Part shown: in pieces, positions 1-11,035 of the stretch
Layout: each line of letters opens with the position of its first letter
Numbering within the stretch: the stretch's first letter is position 1
From: Triangularia verruculosa
Taxonomy: Eukaryota; Ascomycota; Sordariomycetes; Sordariales; Podosporaceae
Direction: 5' to 3'
Assembly (NCBI GenBank): GCA_033296885.1
Contig: MU863972.1
Span: forward strand, 62,001-126,000
DNA length: 64,000 nt
The notes under the pieces: model-generated
Told to the model about the DNA's origin: nothing
The model's database searches: none
Seen by the model: only the letters and a program-made list of their open reading frames with translations
Translations under genes and position numbers: made by a program

Positions 1-553
1 GTCCAAGACAAATGTCTGGCAGGCAGAACCTGTCCCTCGTTCGTGCGTCTGGGCGGCGTTGTACAGTCGTACGGGGGCTCAGACAGTCAGACAGACACGG
101 CCCAACCCGAGCCATGTAGTATCGTCGGCGTCACGAGTGACACTTTCAGAGATGGTTGGCAGCACGGCAAGTAGCTGCATGTCATGGTCTTTGTGGGGAA
201 AGGATGCGCAGAGAGTGAGCATGGCCTGTTTCTGGATACCAATTCATATCCCAGGGTTCCTACCTGCCTCGACTTATCGGGGGGCAATATCGGCGTCATT
301 ATGTTCTGCAGAAAGCGGTCGACGGCAATATCGGCGTCGTAGTTTGCCCAATCTGTTGGTTGATGGGACTAAGAAAGGAAGGTGCCGATGCTCGAGCTTG
401 TATTCAAGCCTGGGAGCTGGTAACTATAAAGAGTCCCAGGTTTTCCGTTCCTCTGGGACTCGATCGACAGCGGCTCTCTCAGATCCAAACTTTCAACACT
501 ACTACAAACTCCAACCACTTCTTTGATTTTTGTATCACATCGACTCCTCCAAC
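1..553. other. Left-edge intergenic and promoter region
   Basis: No gene is supported here; the open frames are short and lack fungal intron or protein signatures. A TATA-like ctataaag lies at 424-431, about 125 bp before the next start codon, and a pyrimidine-rich stretch precedes that ATG. The rest reads as ordinary upstream DNA. Confidence 0.5.
424..431 (+). promoter_or_regulatory. TATA-like box of the secreted-protein gene
   Basis: The sequence ctataaag lies about 125 bp upstream of the ATG at 554, a usual position for a fungal core promoter with a short 5' UTR. Transcription start is not visible from sequence. Confidence 0.4.
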
Positions 554-1224
554 ATGAAGGTCTCTCTTCTTACCACTCTCTTCCTTGGCGTCGCCCTCGC
601 TTTGGAGACTCCTGTTCTCGAGAGACGGGCACGTGCTGGTACTCTGCGCAAATTCAATGGCGTTGCCCCCCCTCCTCGGGCCGCCAAAGTTCCTGTCAAC
701 GCCCCCGCCGGCTACACCACCAGCGTTACCACAGCCAACGTCAAGCGGTCAACCGACAGTCTAATTCCTGCGACTCTCCGCCGCCGGGAGGATCAGGTTG
801 AGACCCGCCAGGTCTCTGCCAGTGACTTCTTTGAATGCTACAATGCCGTATGCTCGCCTCCTGTCTCTCTCTTTCCTAGTTCTTTCATCTGCTGTACCGT
901 TGGCTAACAACATTAAAGAACCCCGCTCCCAGGCCTCGAGACTGCGACGTAATCGTCAACCAAGTCTCCAGCTCCAACGACCTGCTCATCGTCTCGGCCA
1001 GCTCCTGCCTTGTTTTCTCCTTTGGCACCTGCCAGGCCTTCTTCTGCAGCTTGTGCACCACCCTGACCACGGACACCAACTTCATTGCGGATCAGCTCGA
1101 CATTGTCGATGCCCTGTGCGTCGAGGGCGGACAGACGGGGTCGATTGTGAGCGAGGACAGCCCGCAGTGGGACGCTGGGTTTACCTATGTCGGGGCTGGG
1201 CTGCCTTTTTATAATGTCTGCTGA
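554..1224 (+). CDS. Small secreted cysteine-containing protein
   Basis: Two exons, 554-847 and 919-1224, give 199 residues; the intron starts GTATGC, has a ggctaac branch point and ends aaag. The start is the first ATG of the frame and is followed by a clear signal peptide (MKVSLLTTLFLGVALALE). A basic and proline-rich stretch with RR/KR dipeptides comes next (residues about 25-90), which could be a propeptide cut by a Kex2-type protease. The C-terminal domain carries roughly seven cysteines, one of them in the final residue pair, which suggests a disulphide-stabilised extracellular domain. I do not recognise a named family. It may be a small secreted or effector-like protein; that role is inferred from the architecture only. 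The splice choice is strong because it keeps the frame and a conserved-looking Cys pattern. Confidence 0.8.
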
Positions 1225-2372
1225 GGTGTTTGATATGTCGGTTGGATGAGGGTGGGGTGACGGCTCGTGTAAGATTGTGGTGGTAGGGGATCGAGATGAT
1301 CTTGTGTTGCTTCGGATGTCACATTTCGAATCTTGACCCATCAAACTGCGTGTTATTTAGACTTTGTCGTGCAATCAGTCATTTCCGAGTTGGCAGAATG
1401 ATAGTTTACCTAGTACTTAGAGGATTAGCAGACTCAATGGACCACATACTCATGACATCTGTGCAGATGCTTTGAAGCTGGAATCTGACCGAGCTCTGGA
1501 TAGCCCCTATGCTAGTGTCTCTTGACCTTGTTTAATCCTCTTGCCCTTTGGCGACTTACTGGCATATCTGGGGTTTCAAAACGGCAAATACTTTTATGCA
1601 CTACAAATCTACTTTTTCTGCCCACTGTCCTACCTAGTACCAACCATTTTGCCGGCGTGCCTATTTAAGCACTGCTAGGCCCGGGTACTATCAGACTGCT
1701 GAGCTAAGAAAGATCATTGGACGGTCGCGATAAAATACCTACCAGAGCCTCACCTCATCTCATTGCTAGCAAAAGCTCAGAAACTTGGTACTCATGTTAA
1801 TTCTCACCATGTTGGTTCTTGTTGGTTCTTGTGACATAACAGAGCATCGGCCATGCAGAGTCTTTTGGTAATGGGTCTGGAAGACATAATCCTCTTGTAG
1901 CCACTCTCGAGACAATACAAGGACCCGCTAGATTTCTGAGAACGCAGTAGTTCATCACTTGTACCTCCTTTGAGTCCTTGAAGGCAGCCTACCTAGACAA
2001 TCAAGTGAAAGCGAGGGCATCCAGAATTCCTGTATTTGGACAAGATGTGGCGCAGTTGGCCGTGCCGGCTGATTGCATGAACGGACGGTGATCTGATAGG
2101 TGGTTTATAAGGCTGACCAACAAAACACCGAATCTCAGTGATACCCCGTCAAGCGCATATCTGATGCTGACAGTTGGCCGACTCGACATGCAGCGTCCTT
2201 GTTACGCCGAGATAGAGCGAGGACACCGGTGCTGCAACCAACGCAATCCTACCCACGCGGATGTCCCTTTATCAGTAGAACCCCTCATTCAAGTCGCTGG
2301 AGGAAGTCGATTGGAAGCTCGACAGCTTCTCTTTTTGTTATCACTGTGGGCACGGGTTACCCAGCAGCAACC
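1225..2372. other. Intergenic region between secreted protein and P450
   Basis: No gene is supported. It should hold the 3' end of the secreted-protein transcript and the P450 promoter. Reading upstream in the P450 frame stays open to about 2199, but the added peptide does not look like a P450 N terminus. Confidence 0.5.
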
Positions 2373-3884
2373 ATGCTTGAACTTCTCCAGCCGAGCACTG
2401 CAGGCGGCATCATTCTCCTCTTACTTGCCTACCCCTTCGCTCAAGCCATCTACAACGTTTACTTCCACCCCCTCAGGAACATCCCTGGTCCAAAGTTATG
2501 GGCGGCAACCCGTATTCCATACATATGGGCACTTCTTCGAGGAACTATCGTTCACGACATCCAAAAGCTTCACCGCAAGTACGGTCGTGTCCTGAGAATC
2601 GCCCCAGATGAAGTGACATTCAACGACCCCTCAGCCTTTGACGACATCCTCCAGGCTCGCCCCGGCAAGCCCGAGTTTCTAAAGGACCCGACGTGGTGGG
2701 GCAAGCAACTTGATCAAGACGAGTCCCTGATCACGACCATCGAACCTGAACCGCACGCACGCATGCGCAAGGCAATAGCACCAGGCTTCACCACCCGCGC
2801 CCTCAAGGCCCAGGAGACACACGTACAGCGCTATGTCAACCTGCTTGTTGACCGTCTTTCTGGAGTCATCGACTCGTCCGCTGGAAAAGCATCGGTGATA
2901 GACATCGGACCCTGGTTCAACTTCACCACCTTTGACATCTTGGGGGACCTGGCTTTCGGGGAGAGCTTCGACTGCCTCCACAGCAGCACGTATCACCCAT
3001 GGGTGGAGATACTCTTCAGCGCAGCCAAAGCGGCCACTTGGATCGCTGCCGTGAGGTTCTACCCGCGGGTGTACTCGTTGCTGTTCAAACTCATACCGCC
3101 GTCTCTGAAGAAGATGTCACAGGACCATTTCAACCATGTGGTGGAGAGAGTGAAGAGGAGGATGAACTATGAGATGGACAGGGAGGACCTCATGAGCCCG
3201 GTGCTGAAGGAGGATGCAAAGCACAAGATGTCGCTGCAGGAGATCAACGGGTCGTTTATGACTCTGGTGGTGGCGGGGAGCGAGACGAGTGCCACGGTGT
3301 TGACGGGGCTGATGAACCATCTGGTCCATCAGCCGCAGTATTTGAAGAGACTCGAGGTCGAGGTTCGTGGTCTGGGACAGGGAGGCGCACACGAGGTTAC
3401 ACTGGATTCGCTCCGGCAACTGGAGTGGTTGAATGCAGTGCTGACGGAGGCCTTGAGGTTGTGCACACCCGTTCCCTGGATCCTGCCGAGACGGGTACCA
3501 GCTAGTGGTGCGGTGGTTGCTGGGGTCGGACTGCCGGGTCGCACTCGAGTCTCGATTCAAGCTTACACGATGAACCGAGATCCGGCCAATTGGCACAGGG
3601 CCGACGAGTTCCTACCCGAGAGATGGCTACCTGATGCGCACAAGCCAGAATCAGAGTTCTATCGAGACAGAAGGGAGTCGCTGCAGCCCTTCAGTGTTGG
3701 GTCCAGAGCATGCATTGGATTGCACCTGGCATGGGCCGAGATGAGGTTGATCATGACAAGGCTGATCAGGGCGTTCGACTTTGAAGAGGTTGAGGGGGAG
3801 AGACTCGTGTGGGAGAGCTTGAGAACGTTTGCGTTGGTCGAGAAGAAGCCTGTGTACGTGAGGATGAGGCACGCATCTCGTTGA
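2373..3884 (+). CDS. Cytochrome P450 monooxygenase, single exon
   Basis: This 503-residue protein is a microsomal class II fungal P450. The start at 2373 (accATGc) gives a hydrophobic N-terminal anchor (residues about 8-30) followed by the proline-rich hinge NIPGPK; an in-frame extension upstream to 2199 would spoil this and is rejected. The I-helix oxygen-activation motif AGSETS is at 301-306, the K-helix ExxR (EALR) at 359-362, a PERW-type motif near 415, and the haem loop FSVGSRACIG at 440-449 with Cys447 as iron ligand. It resembles the fungal clade that includes isotrichodermin C-15 hydroxylase-type enzymes, but substrate cannot be assigned. No intron is present, unusual for fungal P450s. 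Neighbours are housekeeping genes, so it is not in an evident biosynthetic cluster. Confidence 0.93.
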   Translation: MLELLQPSTAGGIILLLLAYPFAQAIYNVYFHPLRNIPGPKLWAATRIPYIWALLRGTIVHDIQKLHRKYGRVLRIAPDEVTFNDPSAFDDILQARPGKPEFLKDPTWWGKQLDQDESLITTIEPEPHARMRKAIAPGFTTRALKAQETHVQRYVNLLVDRLSGVIDSSAGKASVIDIGPWFNFTTFDILGDLAFGESFDCLHSSTYHPWVEILFSAAKAATWIAAVRFYPRVYSLLFKLIPPSLKKMSQDHFNHVVERVKRRMNYEMDREDLMSPVLKEDAKHKMSLQEINGSFMTLVVAGSETSATVLTGLMNHLVHQPQYLKRLEVEVRGLGQGGAHEVTLDSLRQLEWLNAVLTEALRLCTPVPWILPRRVPASGAVVAGVGLPGRTRVSIQAYTMNRDPANWHRADEFLPERWLPDAHKPESEFYRDRRESLQPFSVGSRACIGLHLAWAEMRLIMTRLIRAFDFEEVEGERLVWESLRTFALVEKKPVYVRMRHASR

Positions 3885-5568
3885 TGAGTATCAGATGGTA
3901 TTTCTCACATACAAGACCCAGTGTAATCTGCAAGGAACAGCCACGGCTGTCCAAGTTGCATCCGGCTACCCTATGTCTCCATTCAATTCAGGGGAAAAGA
4001 TCAGATGACCCGTTGGGCTCGTGATGGCATCACTGCCAACGCAGTGCCAGTGCTTTCAATCTTTTTTACTGGAGATCAACCCCACAGCTGGGCCCTGGTC
4101 AACCCCCACATCCACTCAGCGGTGTAAGGAACCGATGCTTGTCAGTTGTTTCTTTAGTGAGGGGTGCATATGGGCCGAGCCTGATGATCAGCTATTTTTT
4201 TTCTCCATTTTCCGTCGAGCTGGTCACGAGACGAACGCCTGTTTTCTTCTTCAGCCGAACAGAATAAGTTTTTTCACGATTCGGGCTGACATAATAACCG
4301 GCTTTCCCGAGTTGGCTTCCCCAGGGGCGTTGCCCCACTGCCGTGTCCACGCCATTATTCACAGCGAACCCATCACGGGACTGTTGACGGCTTGGGAGTC
4401 CCAATAACCAGAAAGCCGATGCCCACAGATGGCCATTCTTCTGTCCACGTTCTTGCGGAAGGGGCATGCATGCTACTACTGGCCCGTCAGCTGGCGGGCG
4501 TTTTGGCGTAGCTTGGCATTTGGCGGGGTGAAACTTAAGACATCTTCAAATCGCTTCCAGTCCCGGAGACGCGGCGGAGACAACGGTAACTGCGAGCGGA
4601 TCCTCGTCACCATCTCTGGGGCCATTCCGACTTCAGCCGGTGGAAACAGGACACAAGGGTACACAGCAGGTAGTGTATGTACTCTGGAAAAGACACAGAG
4701 ATGGCATACCTGCGACCCGGGACCTAACGGCCTTCTCTCGGACAAGCGGCTTCCCAGGCAAAGGCAGGTGTTACACTCGGAATAGTAGACTGCGGCAAGC
4801 CCAATCACGTCACCAAATGGCCCATACAGCGGTCTGTACTGAGAAAAACGAAACATTCTCAGCCCACTGGGTCATCCACTGGGCACCTGCTGTAGTCGCT
4901 GTGGACCAGCATCCATCTGCCAGGTCGGGCCCATCCGGCGGGGTCCCGTGCTTGGCCCTTCCCTCCCTAAAAGGCCTGGAACTGTTGGCCGAGAGCACGC
5001 CCCCTGCCCACCGGCCCACGCCCCTGCGCTTCCCCAATGTCCAAGGCTTGTGTCCTGGGAATTCCGATGTGACAGCATCCTTTTCTTTGGCCAATTCTGC
5101 AACAAATTGAGTCGTGCTCCCCTCTCCAGAGCTGCTCTTTCTCTCACTCTTGTGTCCGCTTCTAGCCCCATCGAATTATATTCAGTTGCCTCTGTCCCTA
5201 TCGAGGCGAATTGGCCCATCCCAACCACGGCAGCCGTTGAATAATTACCTGGTACATAGCCGCCCAGTCGCATTCTTTATCGGCCCAGCCAGGGTGACGT
5301 CGACATCGGAGAGCGCGCGGCTTATTCCTATCTGCCACCACACGGAACGGTCAAAACCAGTCAGGTACCTACCAGACCTACCTTTCGGCAGACGGCATTC
5401 GATTTCCAGTCTTCCGTGCTTTTAGCCAAGACGCCTGACGAGCCTCACGCGACCACCCACCCCTTCTATAAGAACACAGCTGGACACCTCAATTAGGCCG
5501 ATACATGTCTCCGCGATTACCGGCACCATCTTCTGTTCTACCACACACACACTGCACCAGCAGAAAAT
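3885..5568. other. Intergenic region and FBP26-like promoter
   Basis: No convincing gene. Several 90-156 codon open frames between 4400 and 5300 overlap each other on both strands and have no recognisable domain. A CRE-like TGACGTCG lies near 5295. The last 100 bases are pyrimidine/CA-rich, typical of a fungal 5' leader. Confidence 0.5.
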
Positions 5569-7155
5569 ATGGCTCCAAGGATTAACGGCGTCGGGATCCG
5601 ACCCGAAGAAACCCGCATCTGCGTGGTGATGGTTGGGCTCCCAGCTCGCGGGAAAAGTTATATTGCCCAAAAGGGTGCGTTCTTTTTGTGACCCAACGCA
5701 TGGGCTCTAGGCACAATCCGTAAACCAGAAAACTAACAGTCTCACAGCTCAGCGATACCTGAAGTGGCTCTCGATCCCGGCGGCGACGTTTAACGTGGGC
5801 AACTACCGGCGAAACGACGCACCCCATCCCTCAGCCGACTTCTTCGACACCAACAATGCCGAGGGTGAGCGCAAGCGACGAGCTGCGGCCGAGGCTGCCG
5901 TGGTAGACATGATGAAGTGGTTCAAGAGCGGCGGCGTAGTTGGGATTCTGGATGCGACCAACAGCACCAAGGAGCGCCGGAAATGGGTGCTCGACAGAAT
6001 TAACCAGGAAGGCATCGACGTCATATTTGTCGAATCCAAGTGCGACGAAGAAGAGCTCATCATGGCCAACATTCGGGATGTTAAGACTACTAGTCCGGAC
6101 TACCAAGGCCAGGACCCAGAGCAAGCCGCGCTCGACTTCCGAAACCGCATTCGCAACTACGAAAAGGTGTACAAGACCATCAACGAGGACGGAGACGAGG
6201 ACCATCTGACCTACCTCAAGATCATGAACGTGGGAAGACAAGTCATCATCAACCGAATCCAGGATTACCTGCAAAGTCGTATTGTGTATTACCTCATGAA
6301 CCTTCACATCCGTCCCAGATCAGTCTGGCTCTCTCGGGTATGTCTTTGCTCTTCTCCACACAAAAACGAATGGCAAAACTGACTTTTGGGTAGCACGGCG
6401 AGTCTATGCTCAACTTGGAGGGTCGTATCGGTGGTGATGCCGATTTGTCTCACCGTGGTGAGGAATATGCGCTGAAGCTCCCTGGGCTGGTTCGGGAATC
6501 TGTAGGTGTAAGTCGACCCCGAAATCGCATGCGCCAAGGCGGGACTCACGCCTGGTTCCCGCCGCAGCCACGCTGTTTTATGTGCCATGGCCCCGACGAT
6601 ATGGACATGACTCGACTAACACGATACACACAGAGCGACCGGCCATTGACGGTCTGGACGTCGACACTGAAACGCACCATTGCGACGGCTCGTCACTTGC
6701 CAAAGCACTACAACCAGCTACAATGGAAGGCACTCGACGAACTCGACGCCGGTGTCTGCGATGGCATGACGTATCAGGAGATCGCAGATATGTACCCCGA
6801 GGATTTCCAAGCCCGTGATGAAGACAAGTACAATTACCGGTACCGCGGCGGCGAGAGCTACCGCGATGTGGTGATCCGCCTCGAGCCCATCATCATGGAA
6901 CTGGAGCGCAGCGAAGATATTCTCATCATCTCTCACCAAGCCGTCATCCGTTGCATCTACGCCTACTTCATGCAAAAGACACAAGAAGAGAGCCCCTGGG
7001 TACCAGTACCACTTCACACGCTGATGAAGCTGACAACGCGGGCTTACGGCACCGAAGTCGAAATCTTCAAGGCCGAAGTCAAGGCCGTCAGCACATGGCG
7101 CGGCAAGGGCAGCACCGCTAAGCACGAGGATCCCATACCGGAAGGCGGTGTATGA
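5569..7155 (+). CDS. FBP26: 6-phosphofructo-2-kinase/fructose-2,6-bisphosphatase
   Basis: Four exons (5569-5674, 5748-6337, 6394-6507, 6634-7155) encode 443 residues, close to yeast Fbp26. The enzyme makes and breaks fructose 2,6-bisphosphate, the cytosolic signal that sets the balance of glycolysis and gluconeogenesis. The kinase half begins with the Walker A loop GLPARGKS (23-30), and NVGNYRR and DATNS follow as substrate and metal-binding elements. The phosphatase half has RHGES at 232-236 (phospho-histidine), TLKRT after the third intron, and SHQAVIR with His371. Both phosphatase histidines are present, so phosphatase activity should be retained, unlike kinase-only paralogues that lose the first one. 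All introns have GTAAGT/GTATGT-like donors and CAG/TAG acceptors. The symbol is by family resemblance; which activity dominates cannot be read from the sequence. Confidence 0.95.
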
Positions 7156-8202
7156 GTCCTTGGCTTTGTTCTTTTTGGTTCACGATGCATGCTAGTCATA
7201 TTCCCAAATATTTCAGACTACATAATTTTTTATTTTTTTCTCTTCTGGTGTTTATAGCGGCGGGCCAACAACGAACGGCGGTATCATCAAAACTTTTTTT
7301 TTTATTTTTTGGGCAGGATTCCCCCTAGGGTCGGAAAGATAAAAAAATCCCACGACATGGAAATTGTCAGGAGCACAATGCAAAACACGCACGCGCGCAA
7401 CTACCTTATCTATCATTTTGTTTGGACAAATACCTAACATAGCGAGTCCTTTACGCAAGGAAGAAGCATGGGGGGAGGGCGGGTTTGAAAATATGGAACC
7501 AGGCTGCTTGCCAGGAAAGGAAGGCGTGTTTTTATTTTCACTTTGTTAGAAGGGGTAAAAGGGGGTTGGGTGACTGGGCTTTTTTTCCTTGGGCGGTTAG
7601 TGTGGCTTTCTTGCCCTGGCAGTTTCGAGGACTGGAAAAAGAAGGGATGAGACACACTACCTACGGTACCTTCTAGGTATACAACGACTGTGATATGTAA
7701 TCATGTGCACATCGAGCACGGGTATTTCTCCTCGTCTGTTTGCCATGCTTCGATCCCGGCTGTGGCTTGTGATTTGGCTTGATTTCAGGGCAGGAAATTG
7801 TATTATGAGATGTGTTGATTGACATTTGAAGAGTAGTAGTCTGGAGGAGGATGGTGGGATAAGGGTTTGAATTTAGTTTGATATTGATGATCTGACGATG
7901 AATGTTTCCCATGGGCCACCATCATCCGAAAACCTGCCAGTTCAGGTTGGGAAATGGCGTCGGGTTTGTCTTCGCACATTGAAAGAGCGACTGACAGGCC
8001 TCTGGACATTCATTAAGCAAGTCATGATTATGTCAGATTAAGCCCGTATCAACTCCAAATTTCATTGTCGGCAGTGTCCCGAACAACACCTTTCAACGAG
8101 ATACTGTACATCCGCCACCATTCATGCCTCCAGATTTCCACAAGTTTGTCCTCGAGCAGTATGTCTGAACAGTGTATTCCATTGAAAATGACATCTTGAA
8201 CA
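7156..8202. other. Convergent 3' region
   Basis: The region lies between two convergent genes and holds only their 3' flanks. T-rich and A-rich runs near 7227-7310 fit polyadenylation regions. No gene is supported. Confidence 0.5.
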
Positions 8203-9674
8203 TTAGTACTTATCTCTGGGGATGAATCTCATCTTTGCTTGGCCAATATCAAAAATAGACAGAGCATTCTGCATAAACACGTCACCAAGGATGTACGGCC
8301 CGGCACCGCCGCTGGCGATGCCCGTCATGCACAGGCCGGAGATGGGGTCGACCATGTTCCTATAAAGCATGTCCTGGGGATTGATGTAGTACTTGACGCC
8401 GTTGAGAATCACCGCGACCAGTGGCGAGATGGCGTTGCAGTCGGTGAAGTAGGCGCCGTACATCCACATGTAGACGCCTGGAGGGGAGTAAGCTGCGTTG
8501 ATAGCGTCCGCAAGGTCTGGATAGAACGGTTAGCAACGGCAACGATGGGGACGCCAGATTCCTTACTTGGAGGGAGGTAGCAGAGTGTGGTTCCGCTGTC
8601 GACGATATAGGGTATCTTCTTGGTGCTGGTGCTGTGGTCGTAGTACCAGCCATCGGGAATGACCGTGTAGAAGGAATACGAATATGAGGCTGCAGGGGTG
8701 CCGATCAGATTTGTCTGCAATTTCACGGTTAGAGTCTGTTCAATTTAGAAACCAACCAGTCGACAACTTACAATGATCATGTCCATGGTCACTTCTCTGG
8801 TATAGTCTAGCCCAGTCGCAGGTGCTATGCCACCCAGAGCCAACATGCCGGTCGACGAGTTCCGGTCAATGGTGAGACTGAAGATGGGATCGATCTTGCC
8901 CTGCTCCACCAGCGAGGTAAAAAACGGAGAGTACTGAACAGCACTCCCAAGCTCGTGATCTGAACCATCGCCCAGGTAGGCATTGGTCAAAGCTGGGAAT
9001 GCCATTCCCAAAAGCCCACTGGTAACATTGTTACCGAGCCAGTATGTGCTATCAGCCAAACAGACCTGCTGCTTGCTGACGGTGAGGTTGCCGACACTGA
9101 TGTCCGAGAAGCCCATGGGACCCGAAACCATCTCACCATCGCCATACTTAATAAACATGTGAGAAGCGGGTTCGGTGCGGCCGTACTGAAAGTTCTCGAC
9201 GAAGGAGGGTCCGAAGCTGCAAGCGTCCTGTGGAATGTGCCCGCCTGCATAGTCGATGCACTGAAAGCTTTTGGCTACTGCCCATGTATCGGAGCTGCCG
9301 GTATCGAGGAGGAGTTTGACCTTGGTACCATCCCAGAGTGATTCAGTGGCATATTGTGTCCCGTAGGCATTAGTAGTGGAAACGTTGGTGTAGCCAACAC
9401 CTCCGACGGTGCGTTGATGAGTGCCCAAGATGGCTGCCACTGATCGTTTGTTGGTTCTGACGCCACTGTGAACCGGCTCAAGCTTTTGAATGTACGGATT
9501 TGATGAGCCCGTGGTGGTCTTGATCGACATCAGAGAACTGGAGCCCCTCGGTATGGTGTATGTGACCCCGGGGGGAGCATTGTTGTTGAGTTCTCGGTAG
9601 AGATGACCAGTGACTCGAGCATCTGAAGGGGAGATATAGCAGGCAAAAGCCCACCACAGAGCGGAGACCATCAT
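8203..9674 (-). CDS. Secreted pepsin-like aspartic protease (A1 family)
   Basis: Three exons on the minus strand (9674-8772, 8714-8567, 8516-8203) give 454 residues. The two introns are 57 and 50 nt with GTAAGT/GTAAGG donors and ctaac branch points. A signal peptide (MMVSALWWAFACYISPSDA) is followed by a propeptide with an NKR site near 75-77. The two catalytic aspartates are in DTGSS (Asp124) and VDSGTT (Asp340), with the usual flap tyrosine region between them, so the enzyme should be an active bilobal endopeptidase. Several N-x-S/T sites support passage through the secretory route. The C terminus ends without an obvious GPI signal. It is divergent from the KH-protein gene, sharing a 1.36-kb upstream region. 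Substrate and localisation (secreted or vacuolar) are inferred. Confidence 0.93.
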
Positions 9675-11035
9675 GTTGAATCTCTCTGACTAGAGAAACT
9701 AAGTGAGTGAAAGACGGGTTTTGGGTGAAGAGAGTGAACAGGAGAAAAGAATGAACAAAGTCGAGGGAACGTCGGAAAGAAGTAGCAAAGTAGCCTGCAG
9801 TCTCGTGCTGTGTATCCAGCGGAAATTGTTTTGTGTCTTCCAGAATCAATCACCCGAGGTCTGTACCAGGCTGGCCTGGACTTCAGATGTAGGTAGTCAT
9901 CATGGCACCTTCAACCAGGTGGATCAAGTGACACCAAATGGAACGTTAGGGTCCTGAAAGTGCAGGTGAGCGGCAGGAACTTCCGTCAAGAGAGAGGACG
10001 GGAGCTTTTCAAACTGAACCGGCAGGGACCGGCTGCCCACACCACTGACACCAGACGGGAAGGAACGGGAAGGCAGGCGATCTTGAAACGTTGCGTCAAT
10101 CCTCGATTGTTGATCTCGAGGAAGGTACATGATGTGACAGTGGAGTGTCTTCAACTCCAGCCTGTAATGGAGACTGCCAGTTTTGCTACCCACTGCAAGC
10201 AAGAAATGCTCTAATGGACAGTTAGGGGTGATCAACAGGTGCAAGGTCCCGTTGTCATCAACAGGCCAAAGTCGTTTGTGTTTCTCAAGACGTAGGCTGT
10301 GCACCGTTCTACCTTTTGGCACACGGCTTGTGTAACCAGATCTTGAGTCTTCTGTGAGATAGAAATGACTGTGTGCTACGAATGTCCTTTCGATCACTGC
10401 TCATTGCAGCCTTCACTCAATTGTCTAGCAACTGTGGTCTGGCCTTTTATATATATCCCCAACTTTCACATGACCTTCTCCCCAGGGCTCCTGATTGATG
10501 GACTGTTATCGATAGGACTGCAATAACTCCCAGTGACCCCCACTCACCTTGGAGAAAGTGAAGCTTATTAGGAGCATCAGCATTCACTTGCTGGCCCCAC
10601 CTTTCCGGCACCCTCTAGCACGGGCCACTAGGTAGAGCAAGCCACAGGACCCACAATGCGGCCGATGAAAAGCTTGTGGCGGTGGGAAAACTCTGGCGAC
10701 AGACAATTCCTGCCGGACTCGCCAATCGCAACCTCTCATTGCACACCAGTGACGAAAGCCCTTTGTTCACCCTCTGGCTTCCACATCTCACAATACCCGG
10801 CATCTCGACCTTGCATCCCACGCGACCGAGGCTCGATCCTTTTGCCGCTGCATCTTTCCGCCGTGCTTCATTTCCTGGAGAGAGTGCGACTCGCTCGTTG
10901 ACCTGTCGCTCGTCTGCGTTGCGTCTTGCCAGCCAGCATCGTTATCCATTTCGCAGTTTTCCCATCGCAAAGCACTATAGTCAATCCATCTCTCGCCTCT
11001 TTGCACCCTTCCAGTCGTCGCGACCTGTCGTCAAG
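9675..11035. other. Divergent promoter region, protease and KH protein
   Basis: The region separates two divergently transcribed genes. A TATA-like tatatatat lies near 10449. The KH-protein frame stays open upstream to 10676, but the translated stretch is low in complexity, leads into a CT-rich leader and is taken as 5' UTR. No other gene is supported. Confidence 0.5.

Noticed and set aside
4640..5273. Overlapping frames of up to 156 codons upstream of FBP26-like gene
   Set aside because: Mutually overlapping on both strands, no domain, no splice structure; better explained as promoter and 5' UTR.
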